The notes beneath the pieces were generated by a model, which saw only the letters and a list, made by a program, of their open reading frames with translations, was not told where the DNA came from and did no database searches. From CAYMTN01 sp964393335 (GTDB lineage Bacteria > Chloroflexota > Anaerolineae > Aggregatilineales > Aggregatilineaceae): DNA of 12,455 bases. Below are positions 6,231 to 12,455 of the stretch, piece by piece. The DNA lies in NCBI GenBank assembly GCA_964393335.1, contig CAYMTN010000165.1:1-12455 (forward strand), written 5' to 3'. Each line of letters opens with the position of its first letter. Position 1 is the stretch's first letter. A program made the position numbers and the translations under genes.

Positions 6231-7220
6231 ATGAAACGCTTTTGGAAATTGACAGTAGTATTGCTCGTAATCGTCATGGCCGTGGGAGCAATCCAACTCG
6301 CCCAGCCGGTGGCTGCCCAGGACAAGATCGTCGTATACATGCAGATGGGCGGCACGCAGGGTGACGGCACGACGCTGGCCCGCACCAATGGCGCCAGGGC
6401 CGCCGCCGAAAACCTCGGCATTGAGCTGCACGAGCAGTATTCGAGCTGGGACCAGCAGACGATGATCAACCAGTTCAACGAAGCCATGGCCGCTGACCCG
6501 GATGGCATCGTCATCATGGGTCACCCTGGCGAAGATGCGTTCACGCCCCTGGTCGATGAGGCGGAAGGTCGCGGCATCATCATCACCAGCGGCAACAACT
6601 CGCTGCCCAACCTCGAAGCCAAATACCAGTCGGTCGGCTTCGGGTATGCGGGAGCCGAGCTGTACCAGGGTGGTTACCTGACCGGCCAGGCGATGGTCGC
6701 CGCCGGTTTGAAGGAAGGTGACACAGCGCTGGTCTACGACATCTGGCACGAGGAACTGCGCAGCCGCAGCCCGCAGGGCATCAAGGACGCGCTGGAAGCG
6801 GCTGGTGTCATCGTGGATACGCTCGATGTCTCACAAGAAGTGAACTCGGATGTGTCGTTGGCGACCCCGATCCTGACCGCCTATCTCGAGAAACACCCCG
6901 ATCTCAAGGCCATCGGCACGCAGCACGGCAACGTGACGGCGGCATTGGTGAATGTGCTCAAGGAAGCCGGGTACCAGCCCGGTGAAATCATCGTTGGCGG
7001 CATCGACCTGTCGCCCGCCACCGTTGCAGGCATCCAGGAAGGCTACATCAGCGCGAGCTTTGATCAGGTGCTGTACCTGCAGGGCTACTTCCCGGTCCAG
7101 CAGATCTGGCTGACCAAGAACTACCTGATCCCCGGCCTGCACATCAACACCGGTGTCGGTGTGGTGACCCCGGAAAACATCGGGGCCATCGTGCCTCTGA
7201 TCGAAGAGGGTATTCGTTAA
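6231..7220 (+). CDS. Sugar ABC transporter substrate-binding protein (CUT2, Peripla_BP_4 type), Sec-exported
   Basis: A 329-residue extracytoplasmic binding protein, likely partner of the permease 129 bases upstream. AAGGAG (6219-6224) lies 6 bases before ATG 6231. Signal peptide: MKRFWK, hydrophobic core about 8-24, cleavage probably after PVAA29. There is no Cys in the signal region, hence no lipobox. The mature part follows the type I periplasmic-binding/LacI fold: MGGTQGDG opening, NQFNEAMAADPDGIVIMG, hinge-region VYDIWHEELRSRSPQGIKDAL, then GIDLSPATVAGIQEGYISASFDQVLYLQGYFPVQQI. The last stretch is the usual far side of the binding cleft in RbsB-like proteins. The ligand is probably a sugar or related compound, not identifiable by eye. 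It is followed by a stem-loop (7250-7283), commonly found after highly expressed binding-protein genes. Confidence 0.93.
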   Translation: MKRFWKLTVVLLVIVMAVGAIQLAQPVAAQDKIVVYMQMGGTQGDGTTLARTNGARAAAENLGIELHEQYSSWDQQTMINQFNEAMAADPDGIVIMGHPGEDAFTPLVDEAEGRGIIITSGNNSLPNLEAKYQSVGFGYAGAELYQGGYLTGQAMVAAGLKEGDTALVYDIWHEELRSRSPQGIKDALEAAGVIVDTLDVSQEVNSDVSLATPILTAYLEKHPDLKAIGTQHGNVTAALVNVLKEAGYQPGEIIVGGIDLSPATVAGIQEGYISASFDQVLYLQGYFPVQQIWLTKNYLIPGLHINTGVGVVTPENIGAIVPLIEEGIR

Positions 7221-7249
7221 TCCGATCACCCTGACAGTCTGATTTCATG

Positions 7250-7283
7250 ACCACGCCTCTGCCAGTCTCGGTGGGGGCGTGGT
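7250..7283 (+). other. Stem-loop after the first binding-protein gene
   Basis: ACCACGCC (7250-7257) and GGCGTGGT (7276-7283) form an 8-bp perfect stem, extendable by T-G, C-G and T-G pairs inside. No T run follows, so it is not a classical intrinsic terminator. It lies 30 bases after the stop codon and could protect the 3' end of the binding-protein message or attenuate read-through to the next gene. Confidence 0.45.
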
Positions 7284-7395
7284 GTGATTACGGCCACACG
7301 CACCACCCCACCCGCTTATCGGGCGCGTTGCGTGTCCGGGCCGCTTCCTCCCCCCACCTGATTGAGCGCTGCATGTTCGTGGGAGAGTCAAGGAC

Positions 7396-8439
7396 ATGGC
7401 ACGTAAACCGTTCATCCGCGCACTGATATACCTGTTGATCGTCGCGATCCTGCTGGGTGGGTGCGGCCATCGACAGGCGAAACACACGGTGGCCGTGATT
7501 CCCCCGGCGTTGGTCAGCCCCTTCCACGTAACCGTGCTGGACGGGGCCATCAGGCAGGCGAAAAAGTACGGGTGGAATATCATCACGCAGTCACCGGAGC
7601 GCGAGACGGACTTCGAGGCGCAGGTCGCCATCATGGAGCAGGTGGTCCAGCAAGGCGTGGATGCCATCTCGGTGAACCCGATCAACGCGGATGCCATGAT
7701 CGTAGGCGTGCGCGTGGCAAACGAGGCCGGAATTCCCGTGTTGATGCATAACATGATCACGCCGGTCGCTGAAGGCGACGTCGTCGAATACATCGGCTAC
7801 GATCAGTGGGGCGGCGCAGCCAACCTCGCCTGCTACGTGTGCGGCGTATTGGCCGACAAAGCGGGCGTCGATAGGGCTGAGGTCAGCGGCAAGGTCTTCA
7901 TCCTGACCGGTATCCCCGGCTTCCATGCCAACCGCCGCACCGGCGGTTTTACGTATGGCCTGGAACATAACTGCCCGCACGTGCAGGTTGTCGGGGAACA
8001 GACAGCCGAGTGGGAACGCGAAAAAGCCCTGCAAGTCGCCACCGCCGCGCTGCAACAGACGCCCGACATCGACGTGTTTTATGGCAACAGCGACGAAATG
8101 GCAATCGGCGCGGCGCTGGCGGCGGAACAGCTCGGCCTGGAAATCGGCCAGGACATCTTCGCGGTTGGCATTGACGGAAACGACGTAACGCTGGACCTGA
8201 TCCGCGAAGGCACCATTACGGCCACGCTGGGCGCGTACCCGAAACGCATGGGGGTGGTCGTGATCGAGCAGATGAACAAGCTGTTGAACGGCGAAGAAAT
8301 CCCCTATATCCTGCTGACTCCGTCCGAGGTGGTAGACATCCACAACCTGGATGCGTATGTTGCCGGCGACACGTGGACCGATCCCGTTGAGGGCGTGCCC
8401 GAAATTGACAACGGCGAACCGACGGTCCCCGACGAATAA
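7396..8439 (+). CDS. Second sugar-binding protein, lipoprotein (RbsB-like)
   Basis: A 347-residue protein. The N-end is a lipoprotein signal: MARKPFIRAL, hydrophobic core, then LLGGC with Cys23 as the likely lipidated residue. The mature part is a type I periplasmic-binding domain: VAVIPPALVSPFHVTVLDGAIRQA opening, QVAIMEQVVQQGVDAISVNPINADA, IPVLMHNM, YGNSDEMAIGAALAAEQLG and VGIDGNDVTLDLIREGTITATLGAYPKRMG, all standard RbsB-family positions. It has three mature cysteines near the middle (ACYVCG and HNCPH), uncommon in this family, possibly a disulfide. The C-terminal 25 residues are acidic and Pro-rich. It is clearly diverged from the binding protein encoded 175 bases upstream, so it is not a recent duplicate. 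It may feed the same permease with a different ligand or act as a sensor. Only a weak ribosome-binding site (CAAGGAC) precedes ATG 7396. Confidence 0.9.
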   Translation: MARKPFIRALIYLLIVAILLGGCGHRQAKHTVAVIPPALVSPFHVTVLDGAIRQAKKYGWNIITQSPERETDFEAQVAIMEQVVQQGVDAISVNPINADAMIVGVRVANEAGIPVLMHNMITPVAEGDVVEYIGYDQWGGAANLACYVCGVLADKAGVDRAEVSGKVFILTGIPGFHANRRTGGFTYGLEHNCPHVQVVGEQTAEWEREKALQVATAALQQTPDIDVFYGNSDEMAIGAALAAEQLGLEIGQDIFAVGIDGNDVTLDLIREGTITATLGAYPKRMGVVVIEQMNKLLNGEEIPYILLTPSEVVDIHNLDAYVAGDTWTDPVEGVPEIDNGEPTVPDE

Positions 8440-8517
8440 CTCGCTTCCGGCCCGGCCCCCTGTTGTTTGACTGCTCCCCCGCCCCATACGATCCGGGCCT
8501 ACGCCGCTGCAATTGGG

Positions 8518-8545
8518 TGTAACCCGGCGGGCATTGTGTTATTAT
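8518..8545 (+). promoter_or_regulatory. Possible promoter of the sugar-acid cluster
   Basis: In the 154 bases between the second binding protein and the enolase-family gene, TGTAAC (8518-8523) and TATTAT (8540-8545) are 16 bases apart, in the only AT-rich patch of the gap (GTGTTATTATTAAAC). The -35 match is poor. Read-through from the transporter operon is equally possible, as no clear terminator is seen after 8439. Confidence 0.25.
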
Positions 8546-8593
8546 TAAACGGGTGTTGTGTTGTTATCACCGTACACGAGAAAGCGTTCATGT

Positions 8594-9865
8594 ATGACTG
8601 ACCGTTTGGACGATAACGTTTCCTCCTATTCGCTTCCCTCCCAGTTACGCATCACCGATCTGCGCATCACGAATCTGGTTCATCTGCCGATGTCCGCGAC
8701 GATCTTGCGCATCGACACCAACCAGGGCATCAGCGGCTACGGCGAGGTGCGCGACTTCGCCAGCCCGACCTACGCGCTGATGCTCAAAAACCGCATCCTG
8801 GGCGAAAACCCGTGCAACATCGACAAAATCTTCCGCAAGATCAAACAATTCGGGCATCATGCGCGGCAGGCCGGCGGCGTGTGCGGCATCGAGATGGCGC
8901 TGATCGACCTGGCAGGCAAAGCCTACGGCGTGCCTGCCTACCAGTTGGCGGGCGGCAAATTCCGCGACAAAATCCTGTGTTATTCCGATACGCCCTCCGT
9001 CGCGGACCCCGTCGAAATGGGCCAGCGCCTGAATAGACGCGTGGACCAGGGCTTCAAGTTCTTGAAAATGGATATCGGGATCGATCTGGTCGCGGATATG
9101 CCCGGAACCGTGATCGCGCTGCCCGGTATGCGGGAAAACCGCGCGATTATGCACCCCTTCACCGGCTTGCAGCTTACCCAAAAAGGGATCGATCTGCTGC
9201 GCGATTACGTCGCCACCGTGCGCGACATCACCGGGTACGAGGTCCCGCTGGCCGCCGATCACTTCGGGCACATCGGGCTGGAGTCGTGCATCCGGCTGGG
9301 GCAGGCGCTCGACCCGTTCACGCTCGCCTGGTACGAAGACATGATTCCCTGGCAGTTCACCGACCAGTACGTCCGCCTCTCACGCGCCGTGACGACACCG
9401 GTCTGCACCGGGGAAGACATCTACCTGCGGGAGAATTTCCGCCCGCTACTCGAACAGCGCGCGGTGAGCGTCATTCACCCCGATCTCGCCACGTCCGGCG
9501 GCATCCTGGAAACGAAAAAAATCGGCGATCTGGCGCAGGAACACGGCGTCGCGATGGCGATGCACATGGCGGGATCGCCCATTGCCGCGCTGTCCAGCGT
9601 CCACTGCGCCGCCGCGACCGAAAATTTCCTGGTGCTGGAAAATCACTCGGTAGACATTCCGCTATGGAACGCGCTGATCGACGGGCTGCCGAATCCGCTG
9701 ATCCAGGACGGGTATATCGCCGTGCCGGAGACGCCAGGACTGGGCTTCACCGGCATCAACGAGGACGTCGTCCGCGAATTCCTCAACCCCGATGCGCCGG
9801 TCTTCTTCGACCAGACGACGGACGCCTGGAACGCCGAACGCTCGCACGACCGGCTGTGGAGCTAG
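8594..9865 (+). CDS. Enolase-superfamily enzyme, mandelate racemase/muconate lactonizing type (probable sugar-acid dehydratase)
   Basis: A 423-residue cytoplasmic Mg-dependent enzyme. N-terminal capping domain to about residue 120 (RITDLRITNLVHLPM, VRDFASPTYALML), then the barrel. Three metal ligands are visible with canonical 26-residue spacing: Asp222 (AADHFG), Glu248 (WYEDM) and Glu274 (TGEDIY). A His-Asp dyad is present: Asp297 (HPDLATSGG) and His324 (AMHMAG). The distances 23 and 27 equal those in mandelate racemase. The beta-2 motif is Lys158-Met-Asp160 (KxD) instead of racemase KxK, and about 33 extra residues lie between it and Asp222. Family members with the dyad but no second Lys are mostly acid-sugar dehydratases acting on aldonates, making 2-keto-3-deoxy acids. 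ATG 8594 has GAGAAAG about 9 bases upstream; an in-frame TTG at 8558 lacks one. First gene of a four-gene cluster. Confidence 0.9.
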   Translation: MTDRLDDNVSSYSLPSQLRITDLRITNLVHLPMSATILRIDTNQGISGYGEVRDFASPTYALMLKNRILGENPCNIDKIFRKIKQFGHHARQAGGVCGIEMALIDLAGKAYGVPAYQLAGGKFRDKILCYSDTPSVADPVEMGQRLNRRVDQGFKFLKMDIGIDLVADMPGTVIALPGMRENRAIMHPFTGLQLTQKGIDLLRDYVATVRDITGYEVPLAADHFGHIGLESCIRLGQALDPFTLAWYEDMIPWQFTDQYVRLSRAVTTPVCTGEDIYLRENFRPLLEQRAVSVIHPDLATSGGILETKKIGDLAQEHGVAMAMHMAGSPIAALSSVHCAAATENFLVLENHSVDIPLWNALIDGLPNPLIQDGYIAVPETPGLGFTGINEDVVREFLNPDAPVFFDQTTDAWNAERSHDRLWS

Positions 9866-9873
9866 AAACGCCC

Positions 9874-10902
9874 ATGAGAATCTTGATCACCGGCGGCGCC
9901 GGCAAGGTTGGCTGCCCTGTCACCGACCGCTTGATCCGCAGCGGGTGGGACGTGCGCGTGATCGACATCCAACCAGATGTCGAGATTCCCGGCGCGCAAT
10001 ACATCCAGTGCGACATCATGAACTACGCCGATCTGCGCGCCGCGATGCGCGGCTGTGACGTGGTGGCGCACCTGGCGGCGATCCCCAGCCCATCCCGTAT
10101 GCCAGGGCCGGACGTGTTCCGCATCAACGTCGCCGGGACGTTCAACGTCTTCGAGGCGGCCAGCGCCGAAGGTATCCGCCGCATCGTGCACGCCAGCTCG
10201 ATCAATGCCATCGGCTGCGCCTACAACCTGACGGACCTGCACGTCCGTTATTTGCCCATCGACGAAGATCACCCCGTCTTCACCACCGATCCGTACGCGT
10301 TCTCCAAACAACTGATCGAGGACGTCGGCGCGTATTTCTGGCGGCGCGAGGGAGTATCCAGCGCGGCGCTGCGCCTGCCGGGGGTGTGGCACCGGGTCCC
10401 GCCCGCCAGCCCGGAACTCAGCGCCCGGCGGCAGCGCGCGCTCGCGCTGTTGGACGACCTCGCCGCCCAGCCGGAAGTAGAGCGCCGGGCCGTGTTGGAC
10501 GCCGCGCGCCAGCGCGTGCTGGCCTATCGCCGCCAGCGCCCTTTCGAGTTCCCAACCGCACCCATGCAGGCCATTCAGAAGGTCTTTGCGGACGATCCGC
10601 TGGGATGGATGGTTATGATCGACCAGTTCAACTTTTGGGCGTATGTCGATGAGCGCGACTCCGCGCAGGCGTTCGAAAAGTGCCTGACCGCCGATTTTGA
10701 GGGCAGCCACGTCCTGTTCATCACCGCCGCCAGCAACTGGCTCGATTATGATTCGCAGACGCTCGCCCGGCTGTTTTTCCCGGACGTTACCACCGTGTCG
10801 TTGGGCGGCTCCGACACGCTGATCAGCATCGAACGCGCCAGGGCGTTGATCGGGTACGAGCCGGAACACTCCATGGGAGATGACCATGATCACGATCGCT
10901 GA
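9874..10902 (+). CDS. NAD-dependent epimerase/dehydratase-family oxidoreductase (extended SDR)
   Basis: A 342-residue Rossmann protein, 8 bases after the enolase-family gene. Nucleotide-binding TGGAGKVG (6-13), VIDIQPD at the end of beta-2 (an acidic residue favouring NAD over NADP), HLAAIPSP, Ser108/Ser109 in HASSIN, and catalytic Tyr141/Lys145 in DPYAFSK. The C-end ISIERARALIGYEPEHS is typical of GalE-like and uronate-dehydrogenase-like proteins. About 75 residues (174-249) separate the LRLPGVWH motif from NFWAYVDERD; they are rich in Arg, Gln and Ala, probably helical, and longer than this region usually is, so the substrate pocket or oligomer contacts may be unusual. In this setting it most likely oxidises or reduces a sugar or sugar acid; the substrate is inference. 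It overlaps the next gene by 17 bases. Confidence 0.9.
   Translation: MRILITGGAGKVGCPVTDRLIRSGWDVRVIDIQPDVEIPGAQYIQCDIMNYADLRAAMRGCDVVAHLAAIPSPSRMPGPDVFRINVAGTFNVFEAASAEGIRRIVHASSINAIGCAYNLTDLHVRYLPIDEDHPVFTTDPYAFSKQLIEDVGAYFWRREGVSSAALRLPGVWHRVPPASPELSARRQRALALLDDLAAQPEVERRAVLDAARQRVLAYRRQRPFEFPTAPMQAIQKVFADDPLGWMVMIDQFNFWAYVDERDSAQAFEKCLTADFEGSHVLFITAASNWLDYDSQTLARLFFPDVTTVSLGGSDTLISIERARALIGYEPEHSMGDDHDHDR
10875..10879 (+). promoter_or_regulatory. Ribosome-binding site that decides the start of the UxuA-like gene
   Basis: GGGAG ends at 10879, directly before ATG 10880 but 6 bases before the in-frame ATG 10886. The second ATG is therefore the likely start. The site lies inside the last codons of the preceding oxidoreductase, suggesting translational coupling. 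Confidence 0.6.
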
Positions 10903-11866
10903 AATGCTCCCGCCGCCGCAATCGACCCTGTGGACGATGGTCAAACAGTGCGGCGTCGATCACGCGGTCGGGACGATGGATTTTCGGAGCACCCGCGCGC
11001 CGGGCGAGCAGCCCTGGAGTTATATGTCGCTGGTGCGCCTGAAAACGGCGTACGAAAACGCCGGATTCGCGTTGGACGTACTCGAAAGCCGCCCGCCGCT
11101 TGATAAAGCCAAGATCGGGCTGCCGGGCCGCGACGAGGAGATCGACACGGCCTGCGAGTTGATCCGCAACATGGGCGCGCTGGGTATCCCGGTGTGGTGT
11201 TACGAGTGGATGGCCGGTTTCAACTGGCTGCGCACCTCGACCACCACGCCCGCACGCGGCGGCGCGCAGGTGACCAGTTACGACCACGACCTGATGCGCG
11301 GCGCACCGCTGACCGAATACGGCGAAGTCAGCGAGGACCGCCTGTGGGACAGCCTGGCCTACTTCCTGGAGCGTGTCGTGCCCGTAGCAGAAGCGGCGAA
11401 TGTCAAACTCGCCATGCACCCCGACGATCCACCGCTTTCGCCGGTCCGGGGCATGGGGCGTATTATGCGCAGCGTGGAGAATTTCCAGCGCCTGGTCGAC
11501 ATGGTCCCCAGCCCGGTGAACGGCATCACGTTGTGCCAGGGCAACTTCACGTTGATGACCGATGACCTGCCATCCGTGATCCGCCATTTCGGCCAGCAAG
11601 GCAAGATTTTCTTCGTGCATTTCCGGGACGTGCGCGGCACGCCGGAGAAGTTCGTCGAGACATTCCACGACGAGGGCAAAACGGATATGCTGGCGTGTAT
11701 GCGCGCCTACCGTGACATCGGGTTCGAGGGGGTCTGCCGCCCGGACCACGTCCCGACGATGGCCGGTGACAACAATGACCACGCCGGGTATTCGTCCATT
11801 GGCCGCTTGTTCGCCATCGGATACCTGAAGGGACTGCGCCAGGCGGTTTACGCGGAGACGGATTGA
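10886..11866 (+). CDS. uxuA: Mannonate dehydratase family protein (UxuA-like)
   Basis: A 326-residue TIM-barrel metalloenzyme. The second half carries the UxuA signature in order: LAMHPDDPPLSPVRGMGRIM with His178, GITLCQGNF with Cys217, FFVHFRDVRGT with His245, and FHDEGKTDMLACMRAYRDIGF then CRPDHVPTMAGDN with Asp287. These correspond to the His, Cys, His, Asp metal ligands described for UxuA. The reaction is D-mannonate to 2-keto-3-deoxy-D-gluconate plus water (EC 4.2.1.8), in hexuronate breakdown. It is shorter than E. coli UxuA (394 residues), and the N-terminal 80 residues lack the usual opening WRWYGPxD, so a relative with a different acid-sugar substrate is possible. ATG 10886 is preferred over ATG 10880 because of the GGGAG spacing. 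It overlaps the upstream gene by 17 bases, and the next gene starts 44 bases after its stop. Confidence 0.85.
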   Translation: MITIAEMLPPPQSTLWTMVKQCGVDHAVGTMDFRSTRAPGEQPWSYMSLVRLKTAYENAGFALDVLESRPPLDKAKIGLPGRDEEIDTACELIRNMGALGIPVWCYEWMAGFNWLRTSTTTPARGGAQVTSYDHDLMRGAPLTEYGEVSEDRLWDSLAYFLERVVPVAEAANVKLAMHPDDPPLSPVRGMGRIMRSVENFQRLVDMVPSPVNGITLCQGNFTLMTDDLPSVIRHFGQQGKIFFVHFRDVRGTPEKFVETFHDEGKTDMLACMRAYRDIGFEGVCRPDHVPTMAGDNNDHAGYSSIGRLFAIGYLKGLRQAVYAETD

Positions 11867-11910
11867 CTGACGAGCTTTTTGTTGATCAACACGCAGAGGA
11901 CAACGTTTTC

Positions 11911-12455
11911 ATGGCTGACCACGAACCGACACTTCTCGATCTGCAAGCGCGGTGGGACAAAATTCGCATCGCCAACCTGTACGACACACTGGATAAGATG
12001 GGCTATCCCAACCAGTGCCTCGACCTCAAGATCAAGCCGCTATTCCCGCACCAGCATCTAGCGGGAGTCGCTGTCACGGCGCGCGGCGGTCGTGACCCGC
12101 GCCTGCCCGACGAAAAACAGGAGAGTGATGGGTCCGCGTTCCGCTCGCTGGCGGACCTGCTTTACCCCGGCGCGGTCGTGGTCGTGGACTGCGGCGATGA
12201 ACCGCATACCGGCAAATTCGGTGAAATGACCAGTTGGCATCTCAAGCAAAAAGGCGCGAAGGGTTTTGTATCGAACGGGTACATCCGCGACTACCTCGGC
12301 CTGGAAGTCATCCCAGATTACACCGTCTGCGCGCCGGGCACCTCCCCGGTCGAGTCGTCGAAGCGCTGGCGCATCCACGCCACCAACATCCCGATCGCGC
12401 TGCCGGGCACCCTGACCAGCCAGGTCCGGGTCGATCCCGGCGATTGGATCGTCGG
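11911..12455 (+). CDS. RraA/HMG-aldolase family protein, 3' truncated by window end
   Basis: The frame is open from ATG 11911 to the window edge (181 full codons); AGAGGA (11895-11900) lies 10 bases upstream. RraA-fold hallmarks: IANLYDTLDKMG near the start, AGVAVTARGG, YPGAVVVVDCGD (86-96), FGEM (103-106), AKGFVSNGYIRD with Arg126/Asp127, and VRVDPGDWIVG near the C-end. Relatives are 4-hydroxy-4-methyl-2-oxoglutarate/4-carboxy-4-hydroxy-2-oxoadipate aldolases, in which the Arg and Asp of the RD pair bind substrate and metal, and RraA regulators of RNase E. In a sugar-acid cluster a retro-aldol cleavage or decarboxylation role is more likely than RNase regulation. The usual DGxxRD reads NGYIRD here (Asn122 in place of Asp). 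The insertion with RDPRLPDEK (about 61-69) is longer than in short RraA proteins. Confidence 0.85.
   Translation, partial: MADHEPTLLDLQARWDKIRIANLYDTLDKMGYPNQCLDLKIKPLFPHQHLAGVAVTARGGRDPRLPDEKQESDGSAFRSLADLLYPGAVVVVDCGDEPHTGKFGEMTSWHLKQKGAKGFVSNGYIRDYLGLEVIPDYTVCAPGTSPVESSKRWRIHATNIPIALPGTLTSQVRVDPGDWIV

Noticed and set aside
7250..7283. Intrinsic terminator after the first binding protein
   Set aside because: The stem is convincing but no T tract follows, so it is listed only as a stem-loop.
7591..8487. 298-codon frame antisense to the second binding protein
   Set aside because: Shadow frame; the sense strand has a clear lipoprotein signal and binding-protein motifs.
9286..9873. Extension of the oxidoreductase frame upstream of ATG 9874
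   Set aside because: This part is Arg-rich and overlaps the conserved C-terminal half of the enolase-family gene. The Rossmann motif starts right after ATG 9874.
10880..10895. Start-region similarity to lacZ (ATGACCATGATCACG)
   Set aside because: The downstream protein is a UxuA relative, not beta-galactosidase. The likeness is a short coincidence, not vector sequence.
9862..11782. Long antisense frames (360 and 319 codons) opposite the oxidoreductase and UxuA-like genes
   Set aside because: Both are mirror products of high third-position GC with no family resemblance.

Overview
The window is GC-rich (clearly above half G+C by eye) and carries about eleven genes, most on the + strand. No rRNA, tRNA, CRISPR or transposase gene is visible. 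Lineage is inferred only from gene style: solitary pdxS, CUT2-type sugar ABC transporters, a lipobox-bearing sugar-binding protein and a palindromic intergenic element. These suggest a free-living heterotrophic bacterium, with Chloroflexota (Anaerolineae-like) as a tentative first guess; nothing here proves it.

Region 1 (1-2949): the C-terminal end of a fold-type I PLP enzyme (aminotransferase or MocR-type regulator), a secreted DUF3887-like plus alpha/beta hydrolase protein, and pdxS, the synthase subunit of the ribose 5-phosphate-dependent PLP pathway. Its glutaminase partner pdxT is not in the window. After pdxS lie a nested inverted-repeat element (2810-2873) and a good intrinsic terminator (2894-2927).

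Region 2 (2950-4212): a convergent minus-strand alpha/beta hydrolase, then a 486-base non-coding stretch. That stretch contains an array of TTTGCACT-type repeats spaced 11, 10, 22 and 11 bases (helically phased), ending a few bases before a candidate promoter.

Region 3 (4213-8439): a CUT2 (ribose/xylose-type) sugar uptake system. It has a single-domain ATPase, a permease overlapping it by ATGA, a Sec-exported binding protein without a lipobox, and then a second, different binding protein that is a lipoprotein. The transported sugar cannot be read from sequence.

Region 4 (8594-12455, running off the end): a tight catabolic cluster. It encodes an enolase-superfamily (mandelate racemase/muconate lactonizing) dehydratase-like enzyme, an NAD-dependent epimerase/dehydrogenase, a compact mannonate dehydratase (UxuA) relative, and an RraA/HMG-aldolase-family protein cut by the window end. 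The reading I favour is uptake of a sugar or sugar derivative by the transporter, oxidation by the dehydrogenase, dehydration by one or both dehydratases to a 2-keto-3-deoxy acid, and retro-aldol cleavage by the RraA-like protein. The families are well supported; the pathway and substrate are inference. Two chemically similar dehydratases of unrelated ancestry side by side, with altered catalytic motifs in the enolase-type enzyme, make this cluster the best candidate for something undescribed.
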